Source: Nocardioides humilatus (GTDB lineage: Bacteria > Actinomycetota > Actinomycetes > Propionibacteriales > Nocardioidaceae). From it: a stretch of DNA of 64,000 nt. The notes beneath the pieces were generated by a model. It searched no databases. It saw only the letters and a program-made list of their open reading frames with translations, and was not told where the DNA came from. The stretch spans positions 682,001 to 746,000 of the forward strand of contig NZ_VUJV01000001.1 in NCBI RefSeq assembly GCF_008373755.1, given 5' to 3'. Made by a program: the position numbers and the translations under genes. The stretch's first letter is position 1. Each line of letters starts with the position of its first letter. Shown here piece after piece: positions 8,522 to 16,490 of the stretch.

Positions 8522-9544
8522 TCAGATCTTCTTCTGGAGCTCCCCGGCCCGCCCCACGGGCACGAACCCCATCCGGTGGTTGATGCCGATCATGTGGTCG
8601 TTGACCTCGGCGTTCCAGGTGACCAGGCGGCGGCCGTCGTACTGACCCGTTGCCTGGAGGGCCTGCAGGTTGGCGATCTTGACCGCGAGCCCGAGCCGGT
8701 GCCCGCGGTGGGCGCGGCCCGCGAGGGTGCCCCACTGGTAGACGCACCTCGTGTCGTGGATCGGCGCCATCAGGTCGGTGTAGGCCGCCACCGTGCCGTC
8801 GGGGGCGAGCGCCACGGTCGTGAAGAGGGTGCGGCCCTGGAGCTCGACGAGTTCCTCGTGCTGGCGATGCGCCTCCACGTCGACGGCCTCGTCCTCGTAG
8901 TCGTTGTCGCCCATCGGCGCCTCGGTCATCAGCTTCGAGGAGAGCTCGAGATAGCTCAGCACCAGGTCGTCGGGGAACGGACCGGTCCACGAGCGCAGCT
9001 CGTAGCCGTCGGACCGCTCGGCGGCCTCGGCGGCGAGCTCGTCGAGGATCGCGTCGTCGACCGGGAGGACCACCTCGCGCTGCACGTCACCGAGCCCGAA
9101 GACGTAGCCGTGCACCTTGCCGAACTCGACGCCCGGCGTGCCGGCACCATCGGCCGGCCCGTCGTAGCGCCACGAGGTCATGGCGTCGAAGCGGGTGCGG
9201 TCGTGGTCGCGGGCGATGCGCTCGCACTCCTCGAGCAGCTGCGAGCCGAGGCCGCGGCGCCGGTGCTCCGGCAGGACGGAGACCTCGAGGTCGACCGCGG
9301 ACAGGTTGTCGAGCAGCGGGAACCGCAACTGACCCGTCGCCACCACCTCACCATCCACGAGGCCGGAGAGACGCACCGTCTTCTGACTCTTCGAGGGATG
9401 CCGGGCCCCGGCGAGGAGCTCGGGCAGGGTCCAGGTGGTCGAGGCGGGCCCCCGCTCGTGCGCGTCGACGACGTTGGTGACCTCCAACCACGCTGCGAGG
9501 CCAGCCTCGTCCAGCCGGTCGACCTCCACGATCTGCATGCTCAT
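8522..9544 (-). CDS. Tandem GNAT-domain acetyltransferase
   Basis: Two GNAT folds in one chain of 340 residues. The N-terminal unit carries the acetyl-CoA-binding loop EHRRRGLGSQLLEECERIARD. The C-terminal unit has the more divergent GRAHRGHRLGLAVKIANLQAL followed by TWNAEVNDHMIGINHRMGFVPVG. This arrangement is typical of a common actinobacterial GNAT family of unknown substrate; mycothiol synthase MshD is also tandem but differs in motifs. The ATG at 9544 overlaps the ABC-F stop codon (ATGA), so translation is coupled to the ABC-F gene. An earlier in-frame start at 9649 would lie wholly inside the ABC-F gene and is rejected. Confidence 0.85.
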   Translation of the reverse strand: MSMQIVEVDRLDEAGLAAWLEVTNVVDAHERGPASTTWTLPELLAGARHPSKSQKTVRLSGLVDGEVVATGQLRFPLLDNLSAVDLEVSVLPEHRRRGLGSQLLEECERIARDHDRTRFDAMTSWRYDGPADGAGTPGVEFGKVHGYVFGLGDVQREVVLPVDDAILDELAAEAAERSDGYELRSWTGPFPDDLVLSYLELSSKLMTEAPMGDNDYEDEAVDVEAHRQHEELVELQGRTLFTTVALAPDGTVAAYTDLMAPIHDTRCVYQWGTLAGRAHRGHRLGLAVKIANLQALQATGQYDGRRLVTWNAEVNDHMIGINHRMGFVPVGRAGELQKKI

Positions 9545-11235
9545 CGGACGCGCGCCACCCTTCCCTCGTCCCACACGGGTTCGTCGGACTCGTAGACGCC
9601 ACCATCGGCGCCGAACACCAAGAACCGGTCGAAGCCACGCGCGAACCACCGGTCGTGGGTCACCGCGAGCACCGTGCCGGCGAAGGCCTCCAGACCGTCC
9701 TCGAGCGCCTCGGCGGAGGCCACGTCGAGGTTGTCGGTCGGCTCGTCGAGCAGCAGCAACGTCGCGCCCGAAAGCTCGAGCAGCAGGATCTGGAAGCGCG
9801 CCTGCTGACCGCCGCTGAGCGACTCGAACTTCTGCTCCGACGCCGCGCTGAGCTCGTAGCGATCGAGCACCCGGGCGGCCTGCTCGCGGCCCATGCCCTG
9901 GCGGCCGTTGGGCGCACCGTCACCGCGGTGCAGGATCTCGAGCAGGGTGCGCCCGACCAGCTCGGGGTGCTCGTGGGTCTGCACGAACCAGCCCGGACGC
10001 ACGCGAGCGCCGAGCTTGGCGAGGCCCGCATGCCGCACCGGCTGTACGACGACCTCGCCCACCGGTCGGTGCTCGACATCGGGATCGCTGCCTCCCGCAG
10101 CCAGCAGGCGCAGGAAGTGGGACTTGCCGGAGCCGTTGGAACCGAGGACGGCCACGCGTTCGCCGTACCAGACCTCGAGGTCGAAGGGACGCATCAGACC
10201 GGTGAGCTCGAGGTCCTCGCAGACGACCGCGCGCTTGCCGGTGCGGCCGCCGGAGAGGCGCATCGTGACCTGCTGCTCACGCGGCTGCTCGGTCGGCGGG
10301 CCGGCCTCCTCGAACTTCCGCAGGCGGGTCTGGGCTGCCTTGTACTGCGACGCGAGGCCGTCGTTGTATTCGGCCTTGATCTTGTAGCGCAGCACCAACG
10401 CCTTCAGCTTGGCGTGCTCCTCGTCCCAGCGCTTCCGCATCTCCTCGAAGCGGAGGAACCGGTCCTTGCGCGCCTCGTGATAGCTGGCGAAGCCACCCGG
10501 ATGGGTCCAGACGAGGTTGCCGGCGGCGCCGAGCTCGACAGTGACGACACGGGTCGCGGTGTTGGCGAGCAGCTCCCGGTCGTGGCTGATGAAGAGGATC
10601 GTCTTGTCCGAGCTGGCGATCCGCTCCTCGAGCCAGATCTTGCCGGGCACGTCGAGGTAGTTGTCGGGCTCGTCGAGGAGGAGGACCTCATCGGGGCCGG
10701 CGAGCAGGTATTCGAGGACGATCCGCTTCTGCTCGCCGCCCGACAGGGTGCGCAGCTCGCGGTACTTCGCGCGGTCGTAGGGCACCGCCAGCGCCTTGAC
10801 CGTGCAGACGTCCCACGTGACCTCGAGGTCGTAGCCACCCGCGTCGGCGTAGTCGGCGAGCGCGTGCGCGTAGGCGAACTGGGTCTCCTCGTCGTCGACG
10901 TCCATCAGCGCGCGCTCGCAGCGGTCGACGTCAGCCGCAGCCGCTCGCACCCGCTCGGGGCTGATCGAGAGGAGCAGGTCGGCCACGGTCGGCTCGTCCC
11001 CGAGCCCCGCGCCGACGGCCTGCCGCATGATCCCGAGCCCACCCGACCGGGTGACCGCGCCCGCGTGGGGGACGAGCTCACCGGTGATGATCTTGAGCAG
11101 CGTGGTCTTGCCGGCCCCGTTGGCGCCGACCAGCGCCACCTTCGCGCCGTCGCCGACCCGGAACGAGACGTCGTCGAGGAGCACCCGACCGTCGGGAAGC
11201 TCGTAACGCACACCGGCGACCTCTACGTGACCCAC
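9541..11235 (-). CDS. ABC-F family ATP-binding protein
   Basis: Soluble twin-ATPase of the ABC-F class, which acts on the ribosome (translation factor or antibiotic resistance by ribosome protection) rather than in transport. Half one has GANGAGKTT, LSGGEQKR and LLLDEPDNYLD; half two has GSNGSGKS, LSGGQQARF and LLLLDEPTDNLD. Between them lies a charged helical linker (about 270-330, RFEEMRKRWDEEHAKLKALVLRYK), the P-site tRNA interaction motif region. No membrane segment. GTG 11235 gives 564 residues. The tandem GNAT gene overlaps its stop, so both proteins are probably made together. Whether this is a housekeeping Ettα-like factor or a resistance determinant cannot be decided by eye. Confidence 0.92.
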   Translation of the reverse strand: MGHVEVAGVRYELPDGRVLLDDVSFRVGDGAKVALVGANGAGKTTLLKIITGELVPHAGAVTRSGGLGIMRQAVGAGLGDEPTVADLLLSISPERVRAAAADVDRCERALMDVDDEETQFAYAHALADYADAGGYDLEVTWDVCTVKALAVPYDRAKYRELRTLSGGEQKRIVLEYLLAGPDEVLLLDEPDNYLDVPGKIWLEERIASSDKTILFISHDRELLANTATRVVTVELGAAGNLVWTHPGGFASYHEARKDRFLRFEEMRKRWDEEHAKLKALVLRYKIKAEYNDGLASQYKAAQTRLRKFEEAGPPTEQPREQQVTMRLSGGRTGKRAVVCEDLELTGLMRPFDLEVWYGERVAVLGSNGSGKSHFLRLLAAGGSDPDVEHRPVGEVVVQPVRHAGLAKLGARVRPGWFVQTHEHPELVGRTLLEILHRGDGAPNGRQGMGREQAARVLDRYELSAASEQKFESLSGGQQARFQILLLELSGATLLLLDEPTDNLDVASAEALEDGLEAFAGTVLAVTHDRWFARGFDRFLVFGADGGVYESDEPVWDEGRVARVR

Positions 11236-11300
11236 AAGGGTCCATCCTCCGGCAGGTCGACCGACCGCGCGACGGGTTTTCGTCCGATCGCAGGGTGCGA

Positions 11301-12131
11301 CTATCGGGACGGGCTGACCGAGCGGATCACGAGCTCGGCGACGGCGCGCGTGGGGGCGATGACCTGGATGAGGTCGCGGTAGCGCCGGAAGTGGGTCGCG
11401 TCCATGGTCTCCGACCCGTCGGTGTCGCGGGAGAACTCGGGGGTGTACTCCTCCACCGAGTAGCCCGCGTCGTCACCGGCGCCGACACCCCAGCCGACGG
11501 GCATCTCGTAGGTCCGACCGTCCACGGTGCCGGTGACCCAGCGGTCGGCGCGCACCTGCGGCTCGCCCTCGAACCGCACCGACGCGAGGATCTGCCGCGT
11601 CAGGCCACGGTCGTCGGTGACCACCCAGACGGCGTAGTCACCGATCGTGCTGTAGCCGCCCCAGCTGCCATCGTCCTGGCCGGCGATCTCCCCTGGCGCT
11701 GTGATCGCGTCGAAGATCGCGCTCGCATAGAACGTCAGAGCGGTTCGGAAGTGGCACGCATCGTCCTTGTCTTCCCCATAGGCCTCGAACTCACCGCCGA
11801 CCCCGTTGTCCCAGGTGCAGCTGAACTTCTTCCATTCCGGAGGTACGTCGACGCGGACGTCGTCCTTCTCGATGGTCTGCCACGGGTCGTCGGCGATGGT
11901 CGACGGCCCGGGGTCGGCGACCATCGAGTCACCGGCTGGCTCGTTCCCACCGGTGAGCGCCGCGGCCGAGGCCACGACCGCGAGGACGGCGCCGGTGGCG
12001 CCCAGCGCGAGGCGCTGACGGCGGCGCCGTGAGTGCCGGCGGCGAGCAGCCGCGGCGAGCCCGGCGAGGTGCGGGGCGTCGTCCGCCTCCGCAGTGAGTA
12101 CGGCGGTGAGCCGCTCGTCGAAGTCAGTCAT
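11301..12131 (-). CDS. Predicted single-pass membrane protein, possible anti-sigma partner
   Basis: No family recognised with certainty. Residues 1-35 are cytoplasmic and very basic (AAARRRHSRRRRQR), a hydrophobic segment follows (LALGATGAVLAVVASAAALTGG, about 36-57), and a 220-residue extracytoplasmic domain begins with an acidic linker. The start ATG 12131 overlaps the sigma-factor stop by 8 nt, so the two are translationally coupled, a layout shared by many ECF sigma/anti-sigma pairs. A canonical zinc anti-sigma HxxxCxxC motif is absent, so the role as anti-sigma factor is inference. The outer domain has two cysteines (FSCTW and DACHF) that could form a disulfide. Confidence 0.6.
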   Translation of the reverse strand: MTDFDERLTAVLTAEADDAPHLAGLAAAARRRHSRRRRQRLALGATGAVLAVVASAAALTGGNEPAGDSMVADPGPSTIADDPWQTIEKDDVRVDVPPEWKKFSCTWDNGVGGEFEAYGEDKDDACHFRTALTFYASAIFDAITAPGEIAGQDDGSWGGYSTIGDYAVWVVTDDRGLTRQILASVRFEGEPQVRADRWVTGTVDGRTYEMPVGWGVGAGDDAGYSVEEYTPEFSRDTDGSETMDATHFRRYRDLIQVIAPTRAVAELVIRSVSPSR

Positions 12132-12651
12132 CGGATCCACCCGTCTCCTCGCCCATCTGTGTCCGCAACGCGGCGATCCCGCGGGAGACCCGCGATCGCA
12201 CCGTGCCCTCGCGGACGCCCGTGAGTGCGGCGATCTCGTCGTAGTCGAGCTGTTCGTAGTAGCGGAGGACGACCGCCGTGCGCTGGTCGGCGGGCAGCGC
12301 CTGGCAGGCCGCCCACAGGCGACGACGCTCGTCGGAGGCAACGCCCTCCCCGGGCCCGGCGACGACCGCATCCGCGTGCACCTCCGCGACCGGCGACTCC
12401 CGCCGGCGCCACTTGCGCCACCACGAGGTGTGCGCGTTGACGACCATCCGCCGCACGTAGGCGTCGACGTCATCGGCCTGCGAGATCCGGTCCCACCGCG
12501 GCAGTGCGCGCGAGAGCGCGTCCTGCACGACGTCCTCGGCATCGGCGGCGTTGCCGGTCAGCACGTAGGCGAGCCGCAACAGCGCTTCGCCGCGTACCGC
12601 GACCCAGTCGTCGAACGACGACGTTGCCGCCCGGGTGCCGAGGTGGTCCAT
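12124..12651 (-). CDS. ECF sigma factor, SigE family
   Basis: Directs RNA polymerase to an extracytoplasmic-stress-type regulon. Region 2 is visible as EALLRLAYVLTGNAADAEDVVQDALSRALPRW with the DA(E)DVVQD helix, and region 4 as LPADQRTAVVLRYYEQLDYDEIAALTGVREGTVRSRVSRGIAAL with a helix-turn-helix at the end. The 175-residue length and the WWRKWRRRE stretch fit the actinobacterial SigE-family subgroup. ATG 12651 is preceded by GGAGG with a 5-nt spacer, which decides the start over GTG 12663. The downstream gene overlaps by 8 nt and encodes a membrane protein that may hold the factor inactive. Confidence 0.9.
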   Translation of the reverse strand: MDHLGTRAATSSFDDWVAVRGEALLRLAYVLTGNAADAEDVVQDALSRALPRWDRISQADDVDAYVRRMVVNAHTSWWRKWRRRESPVAEVHADAVVAGPGEGVASDERRRLWAACQALPADQRTAVVLRYYEQLDYDEIAALTGVREGTVRSRVSRGIAALRTQMGEETGGSDD

Positions 12652-12718
12652 GGTTGCCTCCACGCCCTACAGACGCTCGGACTCAGGATCTTGTTGCGAG
12701 TCTTGTTGCGAGCCGGGC

Positions 12719-13384
12719 TCAGCCCGCCACGAACCGGGCGTCGACCACGGCCGTGACCTCGATGTCGTCGGGCGAGAGAGCGAGCTCGCCGCCACTGCTG
12801 TCCTTGGCCATCCGGGCGAAGGCCATCTCGGCGTGCGCCTGCGGATGGAGGCCCTCGCTGAGCATCCCGGCATCAGCCAGCGCGACAGGGCGGACGGCGC
12901 CGAGGTCGAGCGCGTCGGCGTACTCCTGGGCACGAGCGGCGGCGTCCTGCACGGCGCGGGTGCGCACGTCCCTGGCCAGCTCCTTGCGCCGCGCCTCGGT
13001 CAGCGCCCACTCGACGCCGTCGAGGGTGAAGCCGGCGGTCTGCTCGACGTGGCGGGCGACCCACCCCGTGAGTGCCGCGAAGTCGCGGAACTTCACCGCG
13101 ACACCGACGCTCGCGTGGTGGACGAGCGGGAGCTGCTTGCCGTCCTGGTTCCAGGGCCGGTTGGACCAGGTGCTGACATGCTTGGTCGACCACCAGGTAA
13201 CCGGGCCGCGCTCGGGGTCGTGGATCTCGACGACCGACGCCTTGACGGCCTCGAGGTCGCGCACGACGCGCTCGTAGACCGGCTGCATGTGCGGCCCCTC
13301 GAAAGCGAGGGTCGCGCGCACCGTCGCGCGCTCCGGCGGCTGGAACGCGGAGAACGAGCCGCGCACCGTGATCTCGGTCGTCAT
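12719..13384 (-). CDS. SIMPL domain (DUF541) protein
   Basis: The 221-residue sequence begins MTTEITVRGSFSAFQPPERATVRATLAFEG and ends DIEVTAVVDARFVAG, both typical of the SIMPL/DUF541 fold, with TRAVQDAAARAQEYADALDL near the middle. Most family members carry a signal peptide and are periplasmic or secreted; here none is visible, so the protein is probably cytoplasmic. Function is unknown. ATG 13384 has TACGGT 6 nt upstream (13391-13396) and no Shine-Dalgarno. It is divergent from the DinB-like gene, with only 35 bp between the start codons, so their promoters must overlap. Confidence 0.85.
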   Translation of the reverse strand: MTTEITVRGSFSAFQPPERATVRATLAFEGPHMQPVYERVVRDLEAVKASVVEIHDPERGPVTWWSTKHVSTWSNRPWNQDGKQLPLVHHASVGVAVKFRDFAALTGWVARHVEQTAGFTLDGVEWALTEARRKELARDVRTRAVQDAAARAQEYADALDLGAVRPVALADAGMLSEGLHPQAHAEMAFARMAKDSSGGELALSPDDIEVTAVVDARFVAG

Positions 13385-13419
13385 GCAGCGACCGTAGCCG
13401 TGCTGACAAGATCTGCGGC

Positions 13420-14091
13420 ATGGACTGGATCCCGCTGCTGCGCGACGCCACGACCGACTTCGCCGAGGTGCTGGCCGACGGCGACCTCGACGCGCCCGTG
13501 CCCTCGTGCCCCGGCTGGTCGCTGCGCGACCTGGCCGACCACCTCGGCGGCGTCCACCAATGGGCGACGCACGCAGTCGTGGTCGGCGACCCCAAGGGCC
13601 AGCCGACGCCGGCGCCGGCGGACAAGGACGGGCTGGTGCGGTGGTACCGCGAGTCGGCCCGCGGTCTGGTCGACGTCCTCAAGGGCACGCCGGTCGAGGC
13701 GACCGCGTGGACCTTCGGCCCCGAGCAGGTGGCCGGCTTCTGGCGGCGGCGGCAGGTCCACGAGACCGTGATGCACCTCTACGACGCGCTGCTGTCGCAG
13801 GGGCGCGAGGCCGAGTGGTCGCCCACCCCTGAGCTGGCCTGGGACGGCGTGGACGAGGTCGCGACGATCTTCTACGCGCGCCAGGTGCGCCTCGAACGGA
13901 TCGAGCCGCTGCCAGGGACCCTGCGCTGCGTTGCGACGGACGTCGACGCCGCGCCCGTCGAGATCGGGAGCGGCGATCCGGGCGCGGAGCTGACCGGCTC
14001 GTCGTCGTACCTGCTGCTGGCGCTGTGGAAGCGGGCGACGGTCGAGGACCCCGGCGCGGCCGAGCTCCTGCAGACCGCGATCACTCCGTAG
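13420..14091 (+). CDS. Maleylpyruvate isomerase-family, mycothiol-type DinB metalloprotein
   Basis: DinB-fold protein with an MDMPI N-terminal domain. The presumed metal ligands are visible: His in LRDLADHLGGVHQW and the HETVMH motif in RRRQVHETVMHLYDA, the usual H...E..xH set of mycothiol-dependent enzymes. The start PGWSLRDLADHLGGVH is diagnostic for the family. Substrate unknown; members include maleylpyruvate isomerase and uncharacterised thiol transferases using mycothiol, which fits an actinobacterium. 223 residues. ATG 13420 has CAAGAT 7 nt upstream. The last 11 nt overlap the convergent methyltransferase gene. Confidence 0.87.
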   Translation: MDWIPLLRDATTDFAEVLADGDLDAPVPSCPGWSLRDLADHLGGVHQWATHAVVVGDPKGQPTPAPADKDGLVRWYRESARGLVDVLKGTPVEATAWTFGPEQVAGFWRRRQVHETVMHLYDALLSQGREAEWSPTPELAWDGVDEVATIFYARQVRLERIEPLPGTLRCVATDVDAAPVEIGSGDPGAELTGSSSYLLLALWKRATVEDPGAAELLQTAITP

Positions 14092-14683
14092 CGCGGGTCT
14101 CCAGCACCCGGAAGCCCTTGGCGCTCGCGATGCGCGACGTCGGGTAGCCCTGCTCGCCGAGCCAGCGCTGGAGCGAGTCGGCGCCGAGGTTCTTGCCGAC
14201 GACCATCACGGCCCGGCCGCCCGGCGCGAGGCGCGGCAGCCAGGTCAGCAGCAGCTCGTGGAGGGCCTGCTTGCCGATCCGGATCGGAGGGTTGGACCAG
14301 ATCTCGTCGAAGGTCGCGTCGGCCGGGACCTCGTCCGGCGTCATCGCCCGGTAGCGGTCGCCGAAGGCGAGGGACTCGGCGTTCTCGTTGGCCAGCAGCA
14401 CGGCGCGCTGGTTGACGTCGACCGCCGTGACGTCGGCGGTCGGCACCGCCGCGCAGACCGCGAGCCCGATGACGCCGTAGCCGCAGCCGAGGTCGAGGAT
14501 CCGTCCGCCGGCCGGCGGCTCGGTCTCCCGGAAGAGCACCGAGGTGCCGATGTCGACGCGACCCTGGGCGAAGACGCCCGACCCGCTGGACAGGGCGAGC
14601 TCGTGGCCCCACACGTCGGCCCGGACGGCGGCGCGCTGGAAGGGCGCCGCCGGATCTGCGGTGAAGTAGTGCTCGTCGCTCAT
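14081..14683 (-). CDS. RsmC-like class I SAM-dependent methyltransferase
   Basis: Probable rRNA guanine N2-methyltransferase of the RsmC/RlmG kind. The short 200-residue form corresponds to the C-terminal catalytic half of E. coli RsmC. SAM-binding motif I is GRILDLGCGYGVIGLAVCA, motif II is VTAVDVNQRAVLLANEN, and the amino-methyltransferase motif IV is IWSNPPIRIGK (NPPY-like). SGVFAQGRVDIGTSVL before motif I is characteristic. ATG 14683 overlaps the truA stop codon, so it is translated right after truA; both act on structural RNA. Target base not provable from sequence. Confidence 0.87.
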   Translation of the reverse strand: MSDEHYFTADPAAPFQRAAVRADVWGHELALSSGSGVFAQGRVDIGTSVLFRETEPPAGGRILDLGCGYGVIGLAVCAAVPTADVTAVDVNQRAVLLANENAESLAFGDRYRAMTPDEVPADATFDEIWSNPPIRIGKQALHELLLTWLPRLAPGGRAVMVVGKNLGADSLQRWLGEQGYPTSRIASAKGFRVLETRATE

Positions 14684-15522
14684 CGGTCCACCCGGTCCAC
14701 CTGGTCGGCCTGCCGCACCGCCGAGGTCCGCTCCACTCGGGCGGCGAGCTCGGCGTCCGGCGGGTAGGCGACCTCCTCGAGCGTCAGCCCGTGCGCGTAG
14801 AGGACGACGACGCGCGGGTCGCGGCGCTGCCCGGTGAGGATCTCGCGCGCCCACTCCGGCGACTTGCGGGCCTCGCCGACAGCGACGAGACAGCCGACGA
14901 GCGCACGCACCATCGAGTGGCAGAAGGCGTCGGCGACGACGCGACCCTCCGCGATGCCGTCGGCGCCGCGCGACCACGACAGCTCCTGCAGCGTGCGGAT
15001 CGTCGTCGCCCCCGGCCGCTGCTTGCAGAAGGCCGCGAAGTCGTGGAGGCCGACGAGGTGGGCGGCGGCTTCGTTCATCGCGTCGAGGTCGAGGGGCCGT
15101 GACCAGTGCACGACGTGGCGGCGCTGCAGCGGGTCGAAGAGCGCGGGGTCGTCGGCGATGCGGTAGGCGTAGCGCCGCCACAGCGCCGCGAACCGGGCGT
15201 CGAAGCCGTCGGGCGCGACGACGATCCGCTTGACCCGTACGTCGGCCGCCCCCACCCCGTTGACCCGCCGGGCCAGCTTCACCAGCTCCTCGGGGTCCTG
15301 GGAGCCGACACCGTCGGGAAGGTCGAGGTGGGCGACCTGCCCGCGGGCGTGGACGCCTGCGTCGGTGCGTCCCGCGCAGACGATGTGCAGCTCGCTCTCG
15401 GGTCGCCGCAGCACGGTCGTGAACGCCGCCGTCAGCTCACCCTGCACGGTCCGGAGACCGGGCTGTGCGGCCCACCCGTGGAAGTCGGTGCCGTCATAGG
15501 CGAGGTCGATCCGGAGCCGCAC
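14680..15522 (-). CDS. truA: tRNA pseudouridine synthase A
   Basis: Isomerises uridines 38-40 in the tRNA anticodon stem. Motifs: LRIDLAYDGTDFHGWAAQPGLRTVQGELT at the start, the catalytic aspartate in CAGRTDAGVHARGQVAHLDL, RRYAYRI, and FCHSMVRALVGCLVAVGEAR near the C-terminus. 280 residues, normal length. GTG 15522 has CAGACT 6 nt upstream (15529-15534), suggesting a leaderless message. In many actinobacteria truA lies between rplQ and rplM; here it is 13 kb from rplM and paired with an RsmC-like gene, so the ancestral cluster is split. Confidence 0.95.
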   Translation of the reverse strand: MRLRIDLAYDGTDFHGWAAQPGLRTVQGELTAAFTTVLRRPESELHIVCAGRTDAGVHARGQVAHLDLPDGVGSQDPEELVKLARRVNGVGAADVRVKRIVVAPDGFDARFAALWRRYAYRIADDPALFDPLQRRHVVHWSRPLDLDAMNEAAAHLVGLHDFAAFCKQRPGATTIRTLQELSWSRGADGIAEGRVVADAFCHSMVRALVGCLVAVGEARKSPEWAREILTGQRRDPRVVVLYAHGLTLEEVAYPPDAELAARVERTSAVRQADQVDRVDR

Positions 15523-15541
15523 GGGGTCAGTCTGTCAGCCT

Positions 15542-16441
15542 TCAGAGCTCGTGGCGCCAGGGCGGGTCGGCCCCGACCCGGGAGACGGTGATCGCGGCGC
15601 AGCGCGACGCGTGGGCGAGTGCGGTCAACCATTCCTCCTGCGACACCTGACCCAGGTCACCGGCGGGGAGCCGGTCCCAGAGGGCGTCGAGCAGGGCCGC
15701 GCCGAAGGTGTCGCCGGCACCGATGGTGTCGACGACCTGGACCGGGTCGCCGACGTACAGGGCAGCCGTCGAGCCGAGCGCCAGGGTGACACCGTCGGCG
15801 CCGCGGGTCACGACGACCGGCGCGCCACTCAGGTCCTGGAGGTGCTCGACGACCTCGTCCTCCTCATAGCTCGGCCACAGCGCGGCGAGGTCCTCGTCGG
15901 AGCACTTCACGAGGTCGGCCCGCGCGACCATCCGCTCGACGCGCTTGACGACCTCGGGACCGACCCCGATGATCGCCGGACGGACGTTGAGGTCGTAGCT
16001 GATGGTCGTGGTCGGTGCGAGCCGGTCGACCAGCTCGTCGACGACGGCCGCACCTGGGTCGAGCAGCGGAGCGAGGGAGCAGACGTGCAGCACGTGGACG
16101 TTGGTGATCGCGACCGGTCCGAGCTCCCAGGTCACGTCGAAGTCGTAGGTCGCCGCCCCGTCGACGCCGATGCGGGCGTGGGCGACAGACGTGTGCGCGA
16201 CGACGTGCGGGTCCCGCGCCAACGGGACCTCGCTGGCGGCGAGGTGCTCGGTGATCAACCGGCCGCGCGCATCCGGTCCGAAGGAGGTCGCGAGCAGCAC
16301 CGGCCGGACCAGCCGGCTCAGGGCGACGGCCGCGTTGAGGGCAGACCCGCCCGCCCGCTCGACCGTGGTGCCGTCCGCGCGCTCCACCACGTCGACCAGA
16401 GCCTCACCGACCACGAGAGCGACGCCGTCCACGGCTGCCAC
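15542..16441 (-). CDS. PfkB-family carbohydrate kinase (fructokinase-like)
   Basis: Ribokinase-fold sugar kinase. The N-terminal glycine motif is ERAGGSALNAAVALSRL and the C-terminal signature with the catalytic aspartate is VVDTIGAGDTFGAALLDALW. SYDLNVRP lies between, as in fructokinases. Substrate cannot be fixed from sequence; fructose or 2-keto-3-deoxygluconate are usual for this branch. 299 residues, standard length. GTG 16441 is the probable start. It is divergent from the flavoprotein gene over 49 bp and lies 19 nt upstream of truA on the same strand, so read-through into truA is possible. Confidence 0.87.
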   Translation of the reverse strand: MAAVDGVALVVGEALVDVVERADGTTVERAGGSALNAAVALSRLVRPVLLATSFGPDARGRLITEHLAASEVPLARDPHVVAHTSVAHARIGVDGAATYDFDVTWELGPVAITNVHVLHVCSLAPLLDPGAAVVDELVDRLAPTTTISYDLNVRPAIIGVGPEVVKRVERMVARADLVKCSDEDLAALWPSYEEDEVVEHLQDLSGAPVVVTRGADGVTLALGSTAALYVGDPVQVVDTIGAGDTFGAALLDALWDRLPAGDLGQVSQEEWLTALAHASRCAAITVSRVGADPPWRHEL

Positions 16442-16490
16442 TCTGCCCGGTCACCCACCCCGTCATCCACCATCGGGCCATACTTCACGC

